From assembly GCF_026460885.1 (NCBI RefSeq), contig NZ_JAOVZW010000033.1, positions 1 to 64,000 on the forward strand: a DNA stretch of 64,000 nt, written 5' to 3'. The translations under genes were made by a program, and so were the position numbers. Positions 56,917-64,000 of this stretch are shown here, in pieces (within the stretch, counting starts at the first letter, position 1; each line of letters starts with the position of its first letter). The stretch comes from Chryseobacterium formosum. Lineage in GTDB: Bacteria; Bacteroidota; Bacteroidia; Flavobacteriales; Weeksellaceae. A model generated the notes under the pieces. The model saw only the letters and a program-made list of their open reading frames with translations. It made no database searches and had not been told where the DNA came from.

Positions 56917-58251
56917 ATGGAAAATAGAAAGAATAGAAAGATGATCATCGGCCTGACTTCCGGCAATGGTTACGGCTTTCAACCGGGCGCATGGCGTACA
57001 CCAGGTATTGATCCAACAGACTACACCAGTTATGATGCCCGCGTGAGACACGCACAGGTCGCTGAAAGAGGTAAGTTTCAGTTCATATTCCTGCCGGATG
57101 GTCCTTTTACTGATGATTCTTCTCTTCTTGAAACCGAAGCGCCCAACTTCAATCTCGATGTAATGATGACCTTGGCGGCCGTTGCAAGGGAAACCAAACG
57201 GATCGGCCTGGTCGCTACAGGTTCGACCACTTTCAATGCCCCATATACATTGGCGAAACAGTTTAAGGCACTCGATATTATGAGCCACGGAAGAGCGGGC
57301 TGGAATGCCATTACTTCCACCAGTAATGATGTGGCAGCGATCTACGGACAAACCATTCCATCCAGCAGAGACCGTTATGGTAGAGCTCATGAAGTGGTTC
57401 AATTGGTTCAGGCATTTTGGGGAAGTTGGGGAAAAGATGCATGGGTACATAATCAGCAAAGCGGTCAATTTGCAAAGTACGATGAGATTGCTACAGTCAG
57501 TTTAAAAGGCAATTATATTAATGCCAGGGGAACACTATACATTCCACCCTCGGAACAGGGACAGCCAATTGTCTTTCATGCCGGCGGAAGTCCCAATGCC
57601 CACGAGTTCGCAGGAAGGTTTGCAAACGTAGTGATAGGCGCTGCGTTCACAATTGAAGACAGCATACAACAGCGTAACGCATTTCGTGAGTCAGCAAAGA
57701 AGTATGGACGAGATCCTGATGAGATCAAGTTTATCGCAGGAATGATGACCACCATTGTTAAAGACCGTCGAACAGCACTTGACCGTCGGTTGCAGCTCAT
57801 GGGACACCTTCTCCCACAGCGCATAGCGTATCTTCAGCAGATGCTTGGTATCAGACTGGATGGTAACGATTTAAACGAACCTCTTTCGCAGAAGCAATTG
57901 GAGGCAGCACGCCCTTCTCCTTATGATCCACGTTCTGCCATCGCTCTTAAAATTGCAAAGGAAGGCTGGAGTCTGAAGGATGTCATTGCACATGGGATCA
58001 TTGATTACCATCCCTCCATCGTGGGACCTGGTATTGAGGCAGCCGATCACATGCAGGCGTGGTTTGAGGCCGGAGCCTGCGATGGTTTTTGGATCTCGCC
58101 CGACGTACTGGATGATGGAATTGATGCTTTCGTAGATGAAGTAGTTCCGATTTTACAGGAACGTGGACTTTTCCACAAAGACTATGAAGGCACAACATTA
58201 AGGGAACATATCGGTGCCCCTGAACAATATGGAATTGACCCACGGGTTTAA
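56917..58251 (+). CDS. LLM-class flavin monooxygenase (NtaA/SnaA/DmoA type)
   Basis: 444 residues from ATG 56917. Luciferase-like TIM barrel with RIGLVATGSTTFNAPYTLAK, DIMSHGRAGWNAITSTSND and RYGRAHEVVQLVQAFWGSW, the pattern of the NtaA/DmoA branch that uses reduced FMN supplied by a partner reductase. The adjacent nitroreductase could provide FMNH2, which is inferred. Substrate unknown. Part of a same-strand set up to the NmrA-like gene. Confidence 0.93.
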   Translation: MENRKNRKMIIGLTSGNGYGFQPGAWRTPGIDPTDYTSYDARVRHAQVAERGKFQFIFLPDGPFTDDSSLLETEAPNFNLDVMMTLAAVARETKRIGLVATGSTTFNAPYTLAKQFKALDIMSHGRAGWNAITSTSNDVAAIYGQTIPSSRDRYGRAHEVVQLVQAFWGSWGKDAWVHNQQSGQFAKYDEIATVSLKGNYINARGTLYIPPSEQGQPIVFHAGGSPNAHEFAGRFANVVIGAAFTIEDSIQQRNAFRESAKKYGRDPDEIKFIAGMMTTIVKDRRTALDRRLQLMGHLLPQRIAYLQQMLGIRLDGNDLNEPLSQKQLEAARPSPYDPRSAIALKIAKEGWSLKDVIAHGIIDYHPSIVGPGIEAADHMQAWFEAGACDGFWISPDVLDDGIDAFVDEVVPILQERGLFHKDYEGTTLREHIGAPEQYGIDPRV

Positions 58252-58284
58252 AACAGAAAATTATTAATTATAAAATTTAAGAAT

Positions 58285-59028
58285 ATGAAAATAGGAATTG
58301 TTGGAACTGGAGCCATAGGAAGTCTTTTGGCAAAGAAATTATCTAAAGCCGGGCACAATGTAAAAGTGACCAACACACGGGCAATGCCTGAATTGGAAAA
58401 AATTGCAGCCGGTTTGGGCGCAAAAGCCGCAACACTACAGGATGTGGTAAAAGATGTTGATGCCATCATCTTTTCTATGCCTTTCAATGCGTATAAAGAT
58501 CTGCCAACAGATTTATTAAAAGAGGTGCCTCAGGATGTGGTGGTGATGGATACATCAAATTATTATCCTTTCAGAGATGGCAACATCGCAGAGTTGGAGG
58601 AGATCACGGAAAGCGAATATATTTCAGGCATATTAGACCGACCGCTTGTTAAAGTGTTCAACAATATTCTGGAAGGTACATTGAAACATAAGGGCACAGC
58701 AGCCAGGACAGAAGGGAGAATAGCTATTTCTATAGCGGGAGATAATGATGAGCATAAGAAGGTTGTAACTCAAATAGTTGATATTACAGGTTTTGACACC
58801 GTTGATGGTGGCACATTGGCTGAATCTTGGAGACAACAACCGGGAACTCCGGCTTATTGTACTGAACTCGAAGAAGCAGAATTAAAAAAAGCATTGGAAA
58901 GCGCTGAAAAAGGAAAAGCTCCTGGCATAAGAGATTCTATCATGGACGGTTTGAGAAGTAAAGATTCTTGGCCGACTTACGAAGAAATTTTAGCAGGTAA
59001 CCGTTTGCAACAGAAAGGAAAGAATTAA
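58285..59028 (+). CDS. NADPH-dependent F420-reductase-like protein
   Basis: 247 residues with an N-terminal NAD(P)-binding domain GIVGTGAIGSLLAKKLSKAG and an F420 oxidoreductase-like body (VDAIIFSMPFNAYKDLP, DTSNYYPFRDG, IAGDNDEHKKVV). Bacteroidota do not make F420, so it probably reduces another flavin or quinone, or acts on a small metabolite. It follows the LLM gene by 33 bases. Confidence 0.88.
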   Translation: MKIGIVGTGAIGSLLAKKLSKAGHNVKVTNTRAMPELEKIAAGLGAKAATLQDVVKDVDAIIFSMPFNAYKDLPTDLLKEVPQDVVVMDTSNYYPFRDGNIAELEEITESEYISGILDRPLVKVFNNILEGTLKHKGTAARTEGRIAISIAGDNDEHKKVVTQIVDITGFDTVDGGTLAESWRQQPGTPAYCTELEEAELKKALESAEKGKAPGIRDSIMDGLRSKDSWPTYEEILAGNRLQQKGKN

Positions 59029-59051
59029 ATCAATAATTAAAATACGTAATA

Positions 59052-59474
59052 ATGAAAATTTTGTATACAGCACAAGTCACCGCAACTGGTGGAAGAAATG
59101 GACAGGTAGTAAGTGATAACGGAGTTCTAGATCTACAGGTGAGAGCACCAAAAGCAATGGGCGGTGCTAACGATGAGTACACCAATCCGGAGCAGCTGTT
59201 CGCAGCCGGTTATGCAGCATGTTTTGACAGTGCGCTTAACCACACCATTCGTCTGGAAAAAGTAGAAACAGGAGAAACCACAGTTACGGCAAAAGTCTCG
59301 ATCGGCCCTTTAGATGGTGGAGCTTTTGGATTGGCTGTGGAGCTTGCCGTTAATATTTCGAATGTTTCTCTTGAAGAAGCAAATCGTCTTACTGAGCGTG
59401 CGCATCAGGTTTGCCCATACTCAAATGCTACTAAAAATAATATTCCAGTCAGCATCTTTACTACAAATGATTAA
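59052..59474 (+). CDS. ohr: Organic hydroperoxide resistance protein
   Basis: 140 residues. The Ohr/OsmC fold with the two redox-active cysteines C57 (GYAACFDSAL) and C121 (AHQVCPYSNAT), plus NPEQLFAAGYAACF, separates it as Ohr, not OsmC. It reduces fatty-acid hydroperoxides using lipoylated partners. Its place in this redox cluster suggests peroxide or electrophile defence. Confidence 0.95.
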   Translation: MKILYTAQVTATGGRNGQVVSDNGVLDLQVRAPKAMGGANDEYTNPEQLFAAGYAACFDSALNHTIRLEKVETGETTVTAKVSIGPLDGGAFGLAVELAVNISNVSLEEANRLTERAHQVCPYSNATKNNIPVSIFTTND

Positions 59475-59526
59475 GCTAGACCCTTAGTTTTGTCAGCTAT
59501 CACAGATTAACTTAAATACAGCTCAA

Positions 59527-60435
59527 ATGAATAATAGTCAAAATCCCACGATTCTGGTCCTGGGAGCCAGCGGAACAATCGGGAAGCAGGTAGTTAAAGA
59601 ACTTGAGGAAAAATCCGTCAACATACGGATAACTTCGAGAAAAAAGGCAGAAGTAGACAGGCTGCGTAGCGAAGGCAAAGATTGCAGATTTCTTGATTTG
59701 GATGATCCTACTACGTTTGCTTTGGCACTCGCAGGGGTAGACCAGGTTTTTTTACTCACAGGTTACACCGTTGGTATGCTTACGCAAAGTAAAACTTTGG
59801 TGGACGCTGCTAAAAAAGCTGGCGTAGGTCATATTGTACACGTAGGTGTTTTTGCCGAATGGGATACTACAGATTCCCACTTTGCATGGCACCAGATGAT
59901 CGAAAAATACATTGAAGCTAGTGGTGTCGCGTGGACACACCTTCATCCCAATATGTTTATGGAAGCCTTAACGGGTGCTTACCTTCCAAAGAATCTAACC
60001 TACACCACCTATTGGAAAGACCGTAGAGTAGGCTATGTCGCGGCAAGTGATATTGCTGCAGTTGCTGCAAAAGTTCTGCTAGATGATCCTGATCGGCATG
60101 CAGGTAAAGATTATTGGCTGAGTGTGGAGAGCTACAATGGAAAAGAAATTGCCGAGCTGATGAGCAAAGTCACAGGACTTGATATTAAATGTAAGGAAAA
60201 AGGGCTTGAAGAATTCAGGGAACTGATCGAAGACTGGATTTCGAACGGTGCAGACAAATGGTACGCAAGCGCCAACGTAGAATTTGTCAAACAAATGTTG
60301 GATGGCAGAATGTCATATATGTCGATGGTTCAAAATGATATTCCGTATATTCTGGGTAGACCTGCAAAAACTGTTGAAGAATTTTTAATGGAAAATAAGG
60401 AGCTGCTGATCAGTTCCGCCACCAAAAATATTTAG
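59527..60435 (+). CDS. NmrA/YwnB-like NAD(P)-binding reductase
   Basis: 302 residues. N-terminal LGASGTIGKQVVKELEEK Rossmann motif, then HIVHVGVFAEWDT and THLHPNMFMEALTGAYLP, fitting NmrA-like quinone oxidoreductases. Last intact gene before a strong terminator at 60442-60475. Expected to reduce quinone-type or azo substrates with NADPH. Confidence 0.9.
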   Translation: MNNSQNPTILVLGASGTIGKQVVKELEEKSVNIRITSRKKAEVDRLRSEGKDCRFLDLDDPTTFALALAGVDQVFLLTGYTVGMLTQSKTLVDAAKKAGVGHIVHVGVFAEWDTTDSHFAWHQMIEKYIEASGVAWTHLHPNMFMEALTGAYLPKNLTYTTYWKDRRVGYVAASDIAAVAAKVLLDDPDRHAGKDYWLSVESYNGKEIAELMSKVTGLDIKCKEKGLEEFRELIEDWISNGADKWYASANVEFVKQMLDGRMSYMSMVQNDIPYILGRPAKTVEEFLMENKELLISSATKNI

Positions 60436-60441
60436 AATTAT

Positions 60442-60475
60442 TTCCAAATAGAGATTTCAATATTTCTATTTGGAA
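60442..60475 (+). terminator. Terminator after the NmrA-like gene
   Basis: Eleven-base arms TTCCAAATAGA and TCTATTTGGAA around a 12-base AT-rich loop, followed by a long T tract. Closes the HxlR-associated gene set. Confidence 0.85.
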
Positions 60476-60689
60476 TTTTCCCTTTTTTTTTGAATAATTA
60501 GATATGGTTATTTATTCTGTCATTCTTATTCCTTGATATCTTTGCAAATAAATATGTTGACTAAAAAAATCGTTTATAATCTTTGAATAAAATTTATAAA
60601 TGATTTTTTTTTTTGATTGCGGAAAATAGAATTTATTTATTCAATATTTAAGCAGTAAAATCTTAAAAAAAGATTCTCGTGAATTCACT

Positions 60690-60897
60690 CGAATTACTTT
60701 CACCGTAGACCTTTATGCAATTACTAATTTTCTGGCCTTTCCATTATATAAGTGGAATGTGTTACTGTATCTGCATAAAGCTAGTGCATATATGTAGTTT
60801 TTACTGGACAAATTCTTTTTGCCAGTCATTATGTTTAAAGTCTCGAACGGACTTAATGATAGTTAGACATTTCATGATATCCTTTTTTTACTGCCAC
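60690..60897 (-). pseudogene. Decayed hxlR-type gene
   Basis: On the minus strand GTG at 60897 begins a stretch matching the DNA of the intact hxlR start (GGCAGTAAAA-x-x-x-GG-x-TA) down to the equivalent of the GKWKFP codons. It then jumps to a part matching the intact gene's CTTTATGCAGATACA (LYADT) region and tail. The middle is deleted and the frame is broken by several stops. A relic of a duplicated regulator. Confidence 0.8.
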
Positions 60898-60922
60898 CAA
60901 AATCTTTTAAAACCATAAAAGG

Positions 60923-60979
60923 CACTTTCTTTTTGGAAATCACTATATAAAATAAAGTAATTTCCGTAACTTTGATATT
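60923..60979. promoter_or_regulatory. Decayed copy of the HxlR operator region
   Basis: Shares CACTTTC, ACTATA-x-AAA-x-TAAAG-x-AATTT and AACTTTG with 56114-56172, but the inverted repeat is no longer perfect. It contains TAACTTTG, which fits a -7 box for the LLM gene at 61009. Confidence 0.6.
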
Positions 60980-61008
60980 GTATTTCAATTAAATATTAAT
61001 GTTTAGAT

Positions 61009-62043
61009 ATGAAAACACCAAATACATCTTACTCCATCCTTGAATTGTCAATCGTTTCAAAGGGACAGACTTTCAAGGAAACCCTGAACAATTCTCTTGC
61101 TTTGGCAAAAGAAGCTGAAAAACAGAACTATAAACGGTATTGGTTTGCAGAACACCACAATTCAGACAATGTTGCAAGCAGTGCTACTTCTGTGCTAATA
61201 GGTTATGTTGCCGAAAATACAGAAAAAATCAGAGTTGGTTCTGGTGGCATTATGTTGCCCAACCACGCTCCCTTAATTATAGCCGAACAATTTGGAACTT
61301 TGGCTCAGTTGTATCCAAACCGTATCGATTTAGGACTTGGCAGAGCACCAGGAACAGATCAGGAAACTGCTCGTGAAATTCGCTCCGATTTTATGCAGGC
61401 AGCACATTCTTTTCCTCGTGAAGTGGAAAAGATACAACAGTATTTTTCTGCGGAAAATATGATTTCCAAAGTTCGTGTGCCGATTGCAGAAGGTGCCGAA
61501 GTTCCAATATATATACTAGGATCCAGTACAGACAGTGCGCATCTGGCAGCTAAAAAAGGTTTACCTTATGCCTTTGCCAGTCATTTTGCATCTACACATC
61601 TGCACCATGCTCTGCAGATTTATAAAAAAGAATTTCAGCCATCACATTTTTTAGATAAGGCCTACACGATAGCTGGTATAAATGCAATTGTTGCAGACAC
61701 AGATGAAGAAGCACAGTCACTTTTTACTTCTTTGATAAAAATGTTTGTGGGTGTGCTTACCGGCGGTAGAGAACCACTGCAACCACCTGCCGAAATGAAT
61801 GAGGAAATTCAGGGAATGTACAATCATCCTGCCGTCAACCAAATGCTGAAATATTCTTTCGTAGGAAGTAAAGAAACAGTGAAAAGAGAAATTCAGGACT
61901 TTCTCCGGGATACAGAAGTTGATGAACTTATCGTGGTTTCTACAATGTACAATTTGGAAGACCGTTTAAAATCTACGCGATTGTTTGGCGAAATTATGAT
62001 CGAAATCAATACGGAAAAACACCGATTGTCACAGGCGAAATAA
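61009..62043 (+). CDS. LLM-class flavin oxidoreductase (MsnO8-like)
   Basis: 344 residues. Luciferase-like barrel with SILELSIVSKGQTFKETL, WFAEHHN, VGSGGIMLPNHAPLIIAEQF and IDLGLGRAPGTDQETARE; this is the single-subunit bacterial-luciferase-like branch often annotated MsnO8. Needs reduced FMN from a reductase. It lies where the relic HxlR operator faces, so control by the intact HxlR protein is possible. Substrate unknown. Confidence 0.93.
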   Translation: MKTPNTSYSILELSIVSKGQTFKETLNNSLALAKEAEKQNYKRYWFAEHHNSDNVASSATSVLIGYVAENTEKIRVGSGGIMLPNHAPLIIAEQFGTLAQLYPNRIDLGLGRAPGTDQETAREIRSDFMQAAHSFPREVEKIQQYFSAENMISKVRVPIAEGAEVPIYILGSSTDSAHLAAKKGLPYAFASHFASTHLHHALQIYKKEFQPSHFLDKAYTIAGINAIVADTDEEAQSLFTSLIKMFVGVLTGGREPLQPPAEMNEEIQGMYNHPAVNQMLKYSFVGSKETVKREIQDFLRDTEVDELIVVSTMYNLEDRLKSTRLFGEIMIEINTEKHRLSQAK

Positions 62044-62113
62044 TGTGCAGATTATTATCAACTTAAAAAATCATTCATGATGAAAGTGACAAATTTAAAA
62101 ACGCTCTCGATAC

Positions 62114-63244
62114 ATGAAAAATAATAGAAAAAAATTAAAAATGGGAGCCGTTTTATACGGATTAGGCTGGAATTTTATGGCATGGCAACATTCTGAAATG
62201 CCATCAGATGCCAGTGAAAATATAGACTTTTATATTGAGAAGGCACAATTGGCAGAAGCAGCAAAGTTTGACACGCTTTTTTTGGTAGATGTAAGCCACG
62301 TTGGTCCCGGAAATATACCGCATTATTTAAGTATGTTCGAGGGTTTCCCTTATGTCAGCATTAGCGATGAAAACCAGTAAAATAGGTCTTTCTGCAACCG
62401 TTTCTTCTTCGTATGGTGATCCCTATAGCGCTGCGAGGCAAATATTATCGCTTGATAAGATTAGTAAAGGCAGGGCTTCGCTTAATGCAATCACGTCCAA
62501 CCCTGGCGGGATGGTCAATTTTAGCCGTGGTCATTTAGGGAAGGCAGACCAATATCCTATGAATAAAGAATTTATCGAAATCCTGATAGGTTTATGGGAC
62601 ACCTACGAGGATGATGCAATTATAAGAAATAAGGAGAAAGGCATTTTTCTTAATCCCCGCAAAATGCACAATGTTAATTATCGGGGAGACTATTTTTCAG
62701 TTGATGGCCCTCTTAATTTGAGTCGATCCATTCAAGGCCGGCCTGTATTGTACACAGCAGGTGTATCAGAAAAGTTTATGGAACACGCCACAAATTATAC
62801 AGATGGAGCCTTCATCCACGGTGAAAATATGGAAGCTACTGTTAACATTTCAAACAGAATACGTAAAAAATTAGAGGAAAAAGGACGTAGGCCAGAAGAT
62901 TTCATCATTTCAATATCTCAGAATCCTATTGTAGGTAAAACGATCAGGAAGCGTTTGAGAAATACAGAGAACTGATTGAATTATACCCATATAACAGTTT
63001 ACCAAGACCTTTATTTTTTGGTTCTGCTGAAAGGGTTTCCAATCAAATTCAGCAATGGTATGACGCTGGTGCAATGGATATGTTTATGATTCGTCAGGAT
63101 CATCCTCACGGTATACGTGATTTTACAGAAATGGTAATACCGATTTTACAGGAACGTGGCATTTTCAGAACAGAATATGAAGCAGATACCTTAAGAGGAA
63201 ATTTGGAAATTCCAAATCCACCATTCAGAAAAGTATTTGAGTAA
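62114..63244 (+). pseudogene. NtaA/DmoA-type LLM monooxygenase with two frameshifts
   Basis: Three frame segments of one gene. Codons from ATG 62114 (MGAVLYGLGWNFMAW) run to GNIPHYLSMFEG, then the frame shifts near 62341 and continues SALAMKTSKIGLSATVSSSY and LDKISKGRASLNAITSNPGG. A second shift near 62942 leads to DQEAFEKYRELIELYP, IPILQERGIF and FRKVFE with TAA at 63242-63244. Each break is consistent with loss of one base. About 376 residues in total, a little short for the family. Related to but distinct from the intact gene at 56917. Confidence 0.88.
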
Positions 63245-64000
63245 AAGGATTCTTTATTATTTTAAAATAGTAAATGTTTTTTAAAAAATAGATTACTTTA
63301 GGGAGGGATCTGGAAGCCTCGGATTCTGAATATTAAGGTCTCTGTGCGCTGAAGACGGTTAGGAGGCAGGGCCAAAAAATCTGCCGGGTCTCAAGGAGTT
63401 TACAGTGGATTGAATGTTGGAGGTGTAAAACGTAGGCTTGAATTTGCTGATACTGATCTAAGTTGTACATGATTTTTTGATACATCATTCGGCGGGAAAG
63501 CATTAATTGGGGGCAGGAATTACAGTAAAATAGTATTAAGATAATCAGGTTTTTTTTTTATGAATTTTATTCAAACAGCAATTTTAGGGATGGTATGAAT
63601 TGGAAGCGTCAAATCAATCCCTTTATTTAGAAGTTTGAATTTTATAACAGTGAATCAAAAAATAAAAATTAGTGATAAAGCAAACTGAAAAGTGGATCTT
63701 TTAGCACATTTATAAGATCGACTTGAATCTCATGACCGAATTCCTAAATATTAATAATCGTTCATAAAGGTCTTTTTCAATAAATGGTTTAGAGTTTATT
63801 ATTAAAATATGCACTCAAAATGCAGGTTGGGTATTGACATTTTCTTTGGCTCGCAAGAAATTTGATATATCTGCTCGGGTACGAGTAAGTCAAAGTCTTA
63901 AAAATGTTTTTTTTATGAGTTAAATTATTACAATTTATACTTACTATCAATTGGAGCTATCTTTCTTCACTTGATGTCATAAATGTTACGAATTTGAATT
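63245..64000. other. Gene-free right end with remnant-like sequence
   Basis: About 750 bases. From about 63300 to 63540 the sequence is more GC-rich and reads in pieces (VYSGLNVGGVKRRLEFADTD, then TSFGGKALIGGRNYS) interrupted by stops, suggesting decayed coding DNA of unknown origin. The last 450 bases are AT-rich with nothing recognised. Confidence 0.4.

Noticed and set aside
60715..60918. 67-codon plus-strand Cys/aromatic-rich frame
   Set aside because: It is the opposite strand of the decayed hxlR copy, which explains the sequence.
1..64000. CRISPR array, rRNA or tRNA genes
   Set aside because: No regularly spaced direct repeats and no cloverleaf or rRNA-like conserved sequence was noticed by reading; a covariance-model scan was not possible.

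Overview
The window looks like chromosome from a Bacteroidota species, most likely a Chryseobacterium-like member of the Flavobacteriia. This is inferred from the low GC content, the lack of Shine-Dalgarno leaders, scattered TANNTTTG-type -7 boxes, a Bacteroides-type tyrosine recombinase, a type IX secretion (T9SS) sorting-domain remnant, and many families typical of this phylum (DUF4468, DUF2147, DUF4132, DUF2805/TIGR03643). I found no rRNA, tRNA or CRISPR array.

Layout, 0-17.6 kb. A tyrosine recombinase lies at the left edge, followed by an exported HIU-hydrolase-like protein. Next is a LacI-controlled sugar locus: lacI-type regulator, divergent frameshifted TonB-dependent receptor, GH100-like hydrolase, P-loop kinase and SUT-type MFS transporter. 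It is best read as sucrose or a similar disaccharide. A MarR regulator and an atypical SDR follow. A tightly coupled minus-strand operon then runs tetR - aarF-like kinase - DUF2256 - DASH cryptochrome - photolyase-related protein - DUF2805/TIGR03643, and looks like a light or photodamage response unit. Upstream of it is a graveyard in which pieces of ribA, a serine beta-lactamase and a T9SS cargo protein are joined end to end.

17.6-27.5 kb: a nitrilase-superfamily amidohydrolase next to an AraC regulator; an aldo/keto reductase - SDR - AraC cluster; a DUF4468 protein; a small lipoprotein with a stop at codon 3; and a TPR histidine kinase with its NarL-type regulator. 27.5-35.6 kb: a small protein paired with a 1,678-residue DUF4132 protein, a second DASH-type cryptochrome, a Cof-type HAD phosphatase, and a decayed tail copy of the cryptochrome. 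36-45.2 kb: three AraC regulators among NAD(P)-binding enzymes, a broken membrane protein, a siderophore-interacting flavoprotein, a SnoaL-like protein and a serine beta-lactamase-like lipoprotein.

45-64 kb: small uncharacterised genes and a DEDD exonuclease, then a carbohydrate cluster (GH3, an SDR with an internal deletion, uxuA, GH2) suited to hemicellulose and hexuronate use. Last is an HxlR-controlled redox cluster: nitroreductase, LLM monooxygenase, F420-reductase-like protein, Ohr, NmrA-like protein, second LLM protein, broken third LLM protein. It includes a decayed copy of the HxlR gene and its operator.

A theme of the window is decay. At least eight genes carry in-frame stops, one-base shifts or internal deletions, and several intergenic regions contain recognisable gene relics. 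Unpolished assembly could explain the indels. It explains the large deletions and joined fragments less well.
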